A DNA stretch of 64,000 nt from a virus. Positions 28,007 through 34,812 of the stretch are shown in pieces (the stretch's first letter is position 1; each line of letters begins with the position of its first letter). The notes below the pieces were generated by a model. That model did no database searches. It was not told the DNA's origin and saw only the letters and a program-made list of their open reading frames with translations. The DNA is taken from positions 49,998-113,997 of the IMG/VR virus record IMGVR_UViG_3300044675_005482. The stretch is one strand, 5' to 3'. A program made the translations under genes and the position numbers.

Positions 28007-28473
28007 GGCTTATATCTCATAGAGGTAATTTATCTGGACCAAATTCTGAAAAGGAAAATAGTCCAGAGTATATAAAAATAGCTTATGAATTAGGGTACGA
28101 TGTAGAGATAGATCTTTGGTCTAATGACACAGAAATGTTTTTAGGTCACGATGAACCACAATATAAAATAGATTATGAGTTTATAAACTCAATGTCTGAT
28201 AGATTATGGGTACACTGCAAAAATTTAGAAGCCCTATATTGTTGCGAGTTTTTACTTAAAGATATAAACTATTTTTGGCATCAATCTGATGATTTTACTT
28301 TAACTAGCAAAAACATAATATGGACATATCCAGGGAAATACTTAACTCCAAATTCTGTTCTTGTGATGCCAGAGCTTAATAAGTTTGCTGATATCGGTCC
28401 AGATGTGTATGGTATTTGCACAGATGAGATTCTAGAAGTAAAGGAAATGCTAGATGACATACCAGTTTCCTGA
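28003..28473 (+). CDS. glycerophosphodiester phosphodiesterase-like (GDPD) protein
   Basis: 156 residues. The N-terminus LISHRGNLSGPN, YDVEIDLWSND and FLGHDEP match the HRG, ExD and GHD metal motifs. Shorter than GDPD enzymes (about 240), so a trimmed TIM barrel. May cleave glycerophosphodiester in teichoic-acid-like polymers or carry sugar-phosphate substrates. Confidence 0.7.
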   Translation: MRLISHRGNLSGPNSEKENSPEYIKIAYELGYDVEIDLWSNDTEMFLGHDEPQYKIDYEFINSMSDRLWVHCKNLEALYCCEFLLKDINYFWHQSDDFTLTSKNIIWTYPGKYLTPNSVLVMPELNKFADIGPDVYGICTDEILEVKEMLDDIPVS

Positions 28474-29572
28474 TAGATGGAAGGCTGAGTCGGTAGAAGT
28501 AATAGATACACCAGATTCATTTGGCAAAATATTTAAGCTCTCTAATGTATCTTATACCAATAAGTCTCATACTGAAACAATACATGTACCAGGCAAAACT
28601 TTTATTGGCTTAGCAGACTTTTATATATGGCATTTTTTATATGATTCGATTGCACAATTTTGTTATTTAAAAACTCAAATTAAAGATATTAATCTTTTTT
28701 TTATTGCTCCAGCAGTAGTTGAGCCTGGCACAAAAGATGACTTCTTAGATCAAATGAAATACATTAGCTTTCATGCTAAGTCAGATACAATTAAAGAACC
28801 TCAGCCACACAAATATTTTGAAGATATATTTGAAATATTTGTAACCCAAGAACATATATATAATCTAGACTCTGTTAACTTTACTTTTGAGGAAGTATAT
28901 TTTGTTTATGACAACGTTAGATATTTTAATAGAGTTCCAGAACTATTACATGCTGGCAAACACTGGTTTAATATACCATACGCATATTGGATAAATAACT
29001 CATGGGAATCTCGTGCTCATATTACTAGGGGAGTTTTTCCAGAAACATGGTGGAGAAGCATAGGCATACTAGAAATGAGAAATATATTTTTAAAAAAATT
29101 AAAAGATGTAAAAACAGAAACTCCTAAAAAAATATTTTTATCTAGAAAAGATGCCAATGGGAGGTACAAAGAGAGAGGACTAAGTCCAACTTTTGATAGG
29201 TATTGCAGTGACGAGGTAGACTCAACTGTAGAAGATTTTTTTGTTTCTCGTGGATATCACCCTATAGTTTTAGAAGGAATGGGATATCTAGAGCAATTAA
29301 ATTATTTTAAAAATGCTACACATATTGCTGGCATAGTCGGATCGTCTTTTTGCCAAACGCTTGTATGTAATCCTTCTGCCATAGTATCTCAAATTATGGT
29401 AAATAGAAAATATGATTTTACCTACCAATTTATTTCAGAGATGGTAGGATATCATCTTAATGATATAGACTTAAGGTCAGTCTATCCAGTTATTGATAAA
29501 ATAAAATTAATTTTAGAAAAAAAATACGGATTCATTGAGTCTGTACATAGGAGTAAAAATTATGAGATATAA
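28454..29572 (+). CDS. GT61-like glycosyltransferase 2
   Basis: 372 residues. Strongly similar to the gene at 47359 along its length (VEVIDTPDSFGKIFK, FLYDSIAQF, PHKYFEDI, PKKIFLSRKDA, CQTLVCNPSA). The GT61 C-terminal motif is GIVGSSFCQTLVCNP. Start at ATG 28454 overlapping the GDPD-like gene. Confidence 0.8.
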   Translation: MTYQFPDRWKAESVEVIDTPDSFGKIFKLSNVSYTNKSHTETIHVPGKTFIGLADFYIWHFLYDSIAQFCYLKTQIKDINLFFIAPAVVEPGTKDDFLDQMKYISFHAKSDTIKEPQPHKYFEDIFEIFVTQEHIYNLDSVNFTFEEVYFVYDNVRYFNRVPELLHAGKHWFNIPYAYWINNSWESRAHITRGVFPETWWRSIGILEMRNIFLKKLKDVKTETPKKIFLSRKDANGRYKERGLSPTFDRYCSDEVDSTVEDFFVSRGYHPIVLEGMGYLEQLNYFKNATHIAGIVGSSFCQTLVCNPSAIVSQIMVNRKYDFTYQFISEMVGYHLNDIDLRSVYPVIDKIKLILEKKYGFIESVHRSKNYEI

Positions 29573-30578
29573 TCAAGTTAATGCTATAGACATAATTCCA
29601 GTTAACTCGTCGGCATTTTGCATGAGGGTACCTAGAGTAAAATTTAAGTCTTTGCAGGCCAGAACACCCACAAGCATATATTATAATTTTGTATACCCAG
29701 AAGAACATGATCCTAATTTAGAAATTACTGAGCAGAGAGACGTATTTGTTATTCCCTATGTTGAAAAATATTATCATAACTTTTTAGAGCTTATTCCAAA
29801 GATATTGTTTTTAAAAAATATTAACCCGAATTTTAGATTAATAGTAATTGCCAATAATGAGTCTGAAGTTAATCCAAAAACTGGACTTTTTTATGGGTGG
29901 GAAAAGGGGGAAGACGACAATAATCATAATTTGAGCAACATAAAAGAATTTTTAGATATGTCTAACATTAGATATATGTGTACTCATTCAAAATCAGATT
30001 TTTTTCAAAACATGGTTGCCCAATCAGCGTACATATTCTTTGATTATAAAAAAAATATTGGAAGAAATCGTCCAAGCTTTTATCCAAAAAATTATGATTT
30101 TCCAAACTCGTACCCCTTTCACGCAACTACAGCTCAGACCGCAGAGTCTTTAATGCCGTATCTTGAGATATTACATGGAATAATAAATGAAAGTATATCT
30201 GGAAATAGAAGCATATATGTATCTAGAAAACATTTTCCAGAAAGAAAATTAGATAACGAAGAAGCTTTAGAGCAATTTATGATTGATTCTGGATACGAGA
30301 TACATCATTTTGAAACAATGTCAATAGTTGATCAATTAAAATTAGTAAAAGAGTGCAAAAGAATAGTTATTTTAAATGGATCTTCCGCAGTTAATTGTAT
30401 GTTTGCCAACCCAGGCACAGAAGTTTTTGTTTTTAATAACGGGGCTGACATAGTAGGTCTTTACGAAAAGGCTTGTGAGGAGTATAATATACAATACAAC
30501 TTCATAGAAATGCCAGACAACAATGCAGAATGGATAATTGAATATTTAAAAACAAATAAACTTAATAAGCCTTTGTAG
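29562..30578 (+). CDS. GT61-like glycosyltransferase 3
   Basis: 338 residues from ATG 29562 (AGGAG upstream). RSIYVSRKHFPERKLDNEEAL, NGSSAVNCMFANPGTEVFVFNNG. More divergent than copies 2 and 4. Its last 10 bases are the first bases of the tRNA-Arg gene, and the stop is TAG at 30576-30578. Confidence 0.75.
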   Translation: MRYNQVNAIDIIPVNSSAFCMRVPRVKFKSLQARTPTSIYYNFVYPEEHDPNLEITEQRDVFVIPYVEKYYHNFLELIPKILFLKNINPNFRLIVIANNESEVNPKTGLFYGWEKGEDDNNHNLSNIKEFLDMSNIRYMCTHSKSDFFQNMVAQSAYIFFDYKKNIGRNRPSFYPKNYDFPNSYPFHATTAQTAESLMPYLEILHGIINESISGNRSIYVSRKHFPERKLDNEEALEQFMIDSGYEIHHFETMSIVDQLKLVKECKRIVILNGSSAVNCMFANPGTEVFVFNNGADIVGLYEKACEEYNIQYNFIEMPDNNAEWIIEYLKTNKLNKPL

Positions 30579-30641
30579 CTCAGAGGACAGAGCAGGACTC
30601 TTCTAAGGTCTTGGTCGCAGGTTCGACTCCTGCCAAGGGCA
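30569..30641 (+). tRNA. tRNA-Arg (TCT)
   Basis: Acceptor GCCTTTG/CAAGGGC, loop CTTCTAA with anticodon TCT, T-arm GCAGG-TTCGACT-CCTGC, discriminator A, no CCA. Reads AGA, a frequent codon in this AT-rich phage. Overlaps the end of GT61 copy 3. Confidence 0.9.
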
Positions 30642-30645
30642 CAAG

Positions 30646-30718
30646 GCCCCTGTAGCCCAGTGGCAGAGGCACACGACTTAAAATCGTGAAAGCGTTGGTT
30701 CGAATCCAACCAGGGGCA
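30646..30718 (+). tRNA. tRNA-Leu-like (TAA anticodon) with short variable loop
   Basis: Acceptor GCCCCTG/CAGGGGC, anticodon stem CACGA/TCGTG around CTTAAAA (anticodon TAA), T-arm GTTGG-TTCGAAT-CCAAC, discriminator A. Only 73 nt: it lacks the long variable arm of bacterial leucine tRNAs. Confidence 0.88.
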
Positions 30719-30722
30719 CAAT

Positions 30723-30795
30723 TGGAGATTAGCTCAGCAGGCAGAGCGGGAAGCTGTTAACTTCTAGGTCATAGGTTCGAATCCTATATCTCCAG
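30723..30795 (+). tRNA. tRNA-Asn (GTT)
   Basis: Acceptor TGGAGAT/ATCTCCA with discriminator G, anticodon stem GGAAG/CTTCT around CTGTTAA (anticodon GTT), T-loop TTCGAAT. Third gene of a compact tRNA cluster. Confidence 0.9.
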
Positions 30796-30815
30796 CAAAT
30801 GTTAAACAGTTTTAT

Positions 30816-31550
30816 TTAGTCTTCTTCTGGCGTCCAGGCAGGACCTTCAAGCCATCTACCTATAGATTCTTTTGATCTATCTTTTACATACTTAAGATAT
30901 TCTTCGCCTTTGTAATTATAAAATGTTCCAGGAGCATGTTCTGTTTTTGTTGCAAAACAAGAGAATGCATATCTTGTTCCAGAAGTCACAGGTTTTGTTC
31001 CATGATAATATGGAGACTCAGCGCCATGAATTACAACATCTCCAGGTTCTGGTTTATATATTAATTCTCCAGGCATGCATTCAATTTCAGCATTTGGTTT
31101 TAATGTTCCGTCTGGTAAAAATGCTGGATAAAAAACTTCTCCACCTTCAAATTCAGATAAATATGTTACAACACCATAATCAATTAGGCTACAGGTTCCG
31201 TATGTGTCTTCTTGTGTAAGCTCGTGAGCTTTATCTTTTCCTGGATTATCAGCATGAATAAACATTCCTTCATGACCTACTCTAGAGGTAATTACTTGAG
31301 ACTGTGGATTAATTACGTAGTCTGGATAAAGCAATTCTGACACATGCTCCCATAGATCTATAATGCCAGGAACTGGTGGGCTCATTTTGTCATCATACCA
31401 AGGAATAGCATTGCCCTCTTCCTGAAATAGCTCTGGATTAAAGGTATCTAGTATGCTTGAAAATCTATCGCACATCTCTCTGGGGACATATCCCTTAAAT
31501 ACGTATATGCCATCAATTATTTTAGTGCAATCTGGTCTGTCGTAGAACAT
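30816..31550 (-). CDS. 2OG-Fe(II) dioxygenase (prolyl-4-hydroxylase-like) 1
   Basis: 244 residues. Iron ligands H-x-D in MFIHADNPG and a distal His in YYHGTKPVTSGTRYAF, where the Arg binds 2-oxoglutarate. Only leftward gene between the rightward blocks. Leaderless start. May hydroxylate a phage or host protein, nucleotide or sugar. Confidence 0.88.
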   Translation of the reverse strand: MFYDRPDCTKIIDGIYVFKGYVPREMCDRFSSILDTFNPELFQEEGNAIPWYDDKMSPPVPGIIDLWEHVSELLYPDYVINPQSQVITSRVGHEGMFIHADNPGKDKAHELTQEDTYGTCSLIDYGVVTYLSEFEGGEVFYPAFLPDGTLKPNAEIECMPGELIYKPEPGDVVIHGAESPYYHGTKPVTSGTRYAFSCFATKTEHAPGTFYNYKGEEYLKYVKDRSKESIGRWLEGPAWTPEED

Positions 31551-31556
31551 TCCTTA

Positions 31557-31562
31557 ATTATA
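31557..31562 (-). promoter_or_regulatory. leaderless -10 (TATAAT) for the leftward oxygenase
   Basis: TATAAT on the minus strand, exactly 6 nt before the ATG at 31550. No clear -35. Confidence 0.65.
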
Positions 31563-31612
31563 CCATAGGTAATATATTTCCTAGGCAACCACTTTTTTAA
31601 TAGAAAAAATGC

Positions 31613-31618
31613 TATAAT
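31613..31618 (+). promoter_or_regulatory. -10 (TGC TATAAT) for the endolysin operon
   Basis: Extended -10 about 48 nt before the endolysin ATG; the leader ends in AAAGGAG. Divergent from the leftward oxygenase promoter 50 bp away. Confidence 0.65.
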
Positions 31619-31666
31619 ACATATATATGCCATAGAGCATAAGCAATAATTTTAAAGGAGAATAAC

Positions 31667-32230
31667 ATGTCAAGCAATATACACCCAAATGCAGCAAAGG
31701 TGGTAGCAGCAGCAAAGAAGTATGCAGATGAAGGATACTCAGAGGGACCAAACAACGATACAATTTTTGGAAAGCGCTATGGAATGAATAATCAACCATG
31801 GTGTGCAATGTTTGTTTCAGGATGCTTTGATGATGCAGGACTAGTTCACCTAGTTGCAGCTTCAACCAAGAAGGGCTTTGCATCATGCGATGCAGGAGCA
31901 CAGTGGTTTGCAAAGAACAAGAGAATTGTTCCAATTGGACAAGCACAAGCTGGTGACGTAGTATTCTTTAACTTTGATAAGACTCCTACAGATACAGAGC
32001 ATGTTGGAATTGTTGTTAAGAATGACGGAAAGAATCTTCATTGCTATGAAGGAAACACAAGCGGAAACGCAAAAGGATCTCAAGCTAACGGAGACGGTGT
32101 ATTTCTTAAGAAGAGAGCATACAGCTTAGTAATGTCAGTTGCTCGCCCAGATTGGGATGCAGCTCCAAAGGCTGCGGCTGCAGCTCCTGCAAAAAAGGCA
32201 GCAGTAAAAGCGCCAGCAAAGAAGAAGTAA
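31667..32230 (+). CDS. CHAP-domain endolysin
   Basis: 187 residues. QPWCAMFVSGCF (catalytic Cys), AGDVVFFNFD, EHVGIVV (His) and CYEGNTSG follow the CHAP amidase/endopeptidase order. After residue 160 comes an Ala/Lys/Pro-rich tail (histone-H1-like), probably for binding anionic wall polymers. No signal peptide, so it needs a holin; two holin-like genes are at 37.3-37.8 kb. Confidence 0.85.
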   Translation: MSSNIHPNAAKVVAAAKKYADEGYSEGPNNDTIFGKRYGMNNQPWCAMFVSGCFDDAGLVHLVAASTKKGFASCDAGAQWFAKNKRIVPIGQAQAGDVVFFNFDKTPTDTEHVGIVVKNDGKNLHCYEGNTSGNAKGSQANGDGVFLKKRAYSLVMSVARPDWDAAPKAAAAAPAKKAAVKAPAKKK

Positions 32231-32461
32231 ATGCTTCATAGATGGTTGCCAAATCCAGATAACAGTATAGATTATAATTATTTAGATATCGATACTCACA
32301 ATGGCCCATTTTGCGACGTATGCAGAAAGTTTTTTTGTATGATATGCGACGACCTATCTCTTTTAAAGTGCGAAGAAGATCCAGATCCTAGCATAGAGTG
32401 GTCTCCAATAGGTGGAGAACTTGCAATGGCAATAATAAATAGAAAAGGTCACAATGAATAA
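32231..32461 (+). CDS. Cys-rich small protein
   Basis: 76 residues starting immediately after the endolysin stop. FCDVCRKFFCMICDD gives two CxxC pairs. Overlaps the next gene by 8 nt. Function unknown. Confidence 0.65.
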   Translation: MLHRWLPNPDNSIDYNYLDIDTHNGPFCDVCRKFFCMICDDLSLLKCEEDPDPSIEWSPIGGELAMAIINRKGHNE

Positions 32462-33044
32462 AGTAGAATTAGGTCCAGACATTTGGGCAATTGAAGATTT
32501 CTTATCTAAAGAAGAATTAGATCAGCTTGTAGAGTTGGCAGAATCAAAGACTCAAGAAGATTGGGAGTATCAGTATAACTTTGATATTTCACAGGCCGCC
32601 TCACAAGATGGTAAATTTAAAAAGGGTGACCCAGAATTTGATGAAGCAGTAAAAAAGAAAAATGTGTTTTGGGATGACAAAATGTTAGCAATATCTTTTC
32701 CAGAACTAAGAAAAATTCTTACAAAGAGAACGCTAGATGCATTTGACAATCAGTATAGAATCAATGAAATAGCACGAATTCAAAGACAATATCCTGGAAC
32801 AGAGTTAAAGGTTCATCACGATCAGGGCTACGACATGACTCTATTAAGAGCGGTTATCATTTACCTTAATGATGATTATGATGGTGGAGAACTTTACTTT
32901 ACACAGCACGACTTAAAGCTTAAACCAAAGGCTGGTACCCTGGTTACATTCCCAGGAACTGACGACTACTTACATGGGGTGGCAAATGTATTGCCAGGCA
33001 AAACACGCTATGTGATTAGCACATTTGCTTTTTCTAAGGACTAA
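32454..33044 (+). CDS. 2OG-Fe(II) dioxygenase 2
   Basis: 196 residues. LKVHHDQGYD (H-x-D), GGELYFTQHDL, and YLHGVANVLPGKTRYVIS (distal His and Arg). Compact prolyl-hydroxylase-like fold, same class as 30816 and 43317 but clearly diverged. Confidence 0.88.
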   Translation: MNKVELGPDIWAIEDFLSKEELDQLVELAESKTQEDWEYQYNFDISQAASQDGKFKKGDPEFDEAVKKKNVFWDDKMLAISFPELRKILTKRTLDAFDNQYRINEIARIQRQYPGTELKVHHDQGYDMTLLRAVIIYLNDDYDGGELYFTQHDLKLKPKAGTLVTFPGTDDYLHGVANVLPGKTRYVISTFAFSKD

Positions 33045-33048
33045 TACA

Positions 33049-33555
33049 ATGAATATATCAATACTTGGCAATGGTTTTATTGCATCTGCATTAATAGAAA
33101 TTATTGATGATTACAATAAAAAAGAAGAAGCAAACAAAATAAACATCAATAACGTTCTTGTCAGAAACCCTTCTAGATATAGCAATGTTTCAGAATATAT
33201 GACTACTGATTTAGAAGACATTCTTCAAAACCAAAGCGATATTGTTATAGATCTTAGTAATAACATAAAGTTTTCTTTAGAGACATTGCCTAAAATTGCT
33301 GCTGCTGGTAAATCTATAATGGTTCTAGGCAAAGTTTTTCTTTCAGAGCACGGTAAATTTGTATCCAACTTAGAAAAAGAATATGGAATAAAGGTTTTAA
33401 TAGGAGGCTGTATTTCTGCTGACCTTCCACTTAACATATCAGATTCTAATCCAATGTATTATCCAGGAGTTAATTACATTGAAAAAAGAGGGAATAGCTC
33501 TGACCAAGTCTGTACTGCAATTTTTGAAGAACTCATATATTTCTATAGCAAGTAA
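33049..33555 (+). CDS. Rossmann-fold NAD(P)-binding protein
   Basis: 168 residues from ATG 33049 (AAGGA upstream). The N-terminus ISILGNGFIASALIEII is a GxGxxA dinucleotide-binding loop; DIVIDLSNNIKFS and KSIMVLGKVFLSEHG resemble oxidoreductases of the Gfo/Idh or homoserine dehydrogenase type. Too short to hold a full catalytic domain. Confidence 0.65.
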   Translation: MNISILGNGFIASALIEIIDDYNKKEEANKININNVLVRNPSRYSNVSEYMTTDLEDILQNQSDIVIDLSNNIKFSLETLPKIAAAGKSIMVLGKVFLSEHGKFVSNLEKEYGIKVLIGGCISADLPLNISDSNPMYYPGVNYIEKRGNSSDQVCTAIFEELIYFYSK

Positions 33556-33560
33556 TATGA

Positions 33561-33625
33561 TATAATTATACTAGGATGCCCGATAGGGGTCCTAATATAA
33601 CTTATTCGCTTGAAAGGGGAATAAA
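33561..33625 (+). promoter_or_regulatory. promoter and hairpin leader of HSP20 gene
   Basis: TATAAT 33561-33566; the leader begins with AGGA-tg-CCC-gata-GGG-g-TCCT, able to fold into a stem, and ends in GAAAGGGG before ATG 33626. Confidence 0.6.
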
Positions 33626-34045
33626 ATGGTAACACAATTTGCTATGGATCTTTTTAGAGATCCATTTTTTATTGGCTTTAATCGTGAGTTAGAAAGAATG
33701 GCTAATGTGCACAATGCTGCATCTCGTCAATCTTATCCTCCATATGATGTATTAAAGCTAGATGATGACACATACAGAGTGTCACTTGCAGTAGCAGGAT
33801 TTACAAAGGAAGATATTGATCTATCAGTAGACAATGGAACCCTTGTAGTATCTGGAGAAATCACAGAAATTACCGATGCAGAAGTTTTGCATAAAGGAAT
33901 TGCTGCCCGTAAGTTCACAAGGTCTTTTGCCCTTGGAGAATACATGGAAGTCTCTACTGCGTCGTTAAAGGACGGAATGCTTCATATTGATATTGATCGC
34001 ATTATTCCTGAAGACAAAAAGCCAAAAACAATTAAAATCAAATAA
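33626..34045 (+). CDS. HSP20/alpha-crystallin small heat-shock protein
   Basis: 139 residues. The alpha-crystallin core is visible: DDTYRVSLAVAGFTKEDIDLSVDNGTLVVSGE, RKFTRSFALGE, and LKDGMLHIDI. ATP-independent holdase; phage copies probably aid virion assembly or stabilise proteins during stress. Confidence 0.93.
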   Translation: MVTQFAMDLFRDPFFIGFNRELERMANVHNAASRQSYPPYDVLKLDDDTYRVSLAVAGFTKEDIDLSVDNGTLVVSGEITEITDAEVLHKGIAARKFTRSFALGEYMEVSTASLKDGMLHIDIDRIIPEDKKPKTIKIK

Positions 34046-34047
34046 GG

Positions 34048-34149
34048 TATAATAGTACTGTCCCATCGGATGGGATATCGGGCTAATAGTTACGCCTTAG
34101 GATGGACCTGAGCATGTCCTCAAACTGCTCTTTAAATTTAGGGAGACAC
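34048..34149 (+). promoter_or_regulatory. promoter and structured 5' leader of nuclease gene
   Basis: TATAAT 34048-34053, then a roughly 90-nt leader with CCCATC/GATGGG and AGGA...TCCT stems and a final AGGGAGA. An in-frame ATG at 34102 lies inside the leader but lacks a ribosome site. Confidence 0.55.
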
Positions 34150-34557
34150 ATGTTTGAATACAGGGTTAAGCAGGTAACAAAGGTAGTGGACGGAGATACT
34201 ATTGATGTTGATATTGATCTTGGTTTTAGCATATCTTACTCTCAAAGATTAAGACTAGCTGGAATAGATACACCAGAGTCTAGAACATCAGACAGGTTTG
34301 AAAAGACACTTGGAGTTGAATCAAAGGATTATTTAAAACATAAGTTAAAAGATGCTAAGGATGTAGTTGTAAGAACAGAAAAGCCAGACAGCTCAGAAAA
34401 GTATGGCAGAATACTTGGTTGGGTTTATGTTGATGGAAACACAAAATCAGTTAATGAACAAATGATTGAAGATGGATATGCATGGGGATACATGGGAGAA
34501 ACTAAGGTCAAAGATTTTGCAGCCTTAGCTGAAAAGAGAAAAAAGAGCGGCAAGTAA
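34150..34557 (+). CDS. thermonuclease (SNase) family protein
   Basis: 135 residues from ATG 34150. VVDGDTIDVDIDL (metal Asp), LRLAGIDTPES (catalytic Arg region), and EKYGRILGWVYVDG (second Arg) match staphylococcal nuclease. No signal peptide, so it acts in the cytoplasm, perhaps degrading host nucleic acid. Confidence 0.9.
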   Translation: MFEYRVKQVTKVVDGDTIDVDIDLGFSISYSQRLRLAGIDTPESRTSDRFEKTLGVESKDYLKHKLKDAKDVVVRTEKPDSSEKYGRILGWVYVDGNTKSVNEQMIEDGYAWGYMGETKVKDFAALAEKRKKSGK

Positions 34558-34745
34558 TGCCAGTATACGAATACAAATGTAGATTAGATGAAGCACATGC
34601 TTTGTTATCAATAACAAGATCCATATCAGATTCAGATCCAGGATACAGATGTGAAGAATGTAACTCAGAAATGATAAGACACTTTAGTCCATTTGGTATA
34701 CAGTTTAAGGGTAACGGCTTTTATAAAACAGATAATCCTAGTTAA
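34557..34745 (+). CDS. FmdB-family zinc-ribbon protein
   Basis: 62 residues. MPVYEYKC opening, CEECNSEMIRHFSPFGIQFKGNGFYKTD ending. This is the standard FmdB layout (Y-E-Y-x-C, C-x2-C, FKGxGFYxTD). Coupled to the nuclease gene (TAATG). Putative regulatory protein; role in phage unknown. Confidence 0.85.
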   Translation: MPVYEYKCRLDEAHALLSITRSISDSDPGYRCEECNSEMIRHFSPFGIQFKGNGFYKTDNPS

Positions 34746-34763
34746 TTTTAACTAACATTCTGC

Positions 34764-34812
34764 TATAATTACTAAGTAAGCAAAGATATTGCATTACTTA
34801 GGAGATACCTAG
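34764..34812 (+). promoter_or_regulatory. promoter and SD-overlapping hairpin leader
   Basis: TATAAT 34764-34769. CTAAGTAA (34772-34779) pairs perfectly with TTACTTAG (34794-34801), whose last two bases are the start of AGGAGA (34800-34805). The TTG start follows 7 nt later, so folding could limit translation. Confidence 0.65.

Noticed and set aside
34102-34149. Upstream in-frame ATG as start of the nuclease
   Set aside because: It lies in the structured leader with no ribosome site, whereas ATG 34150 has AGGGAGA and begins the conserved domain.
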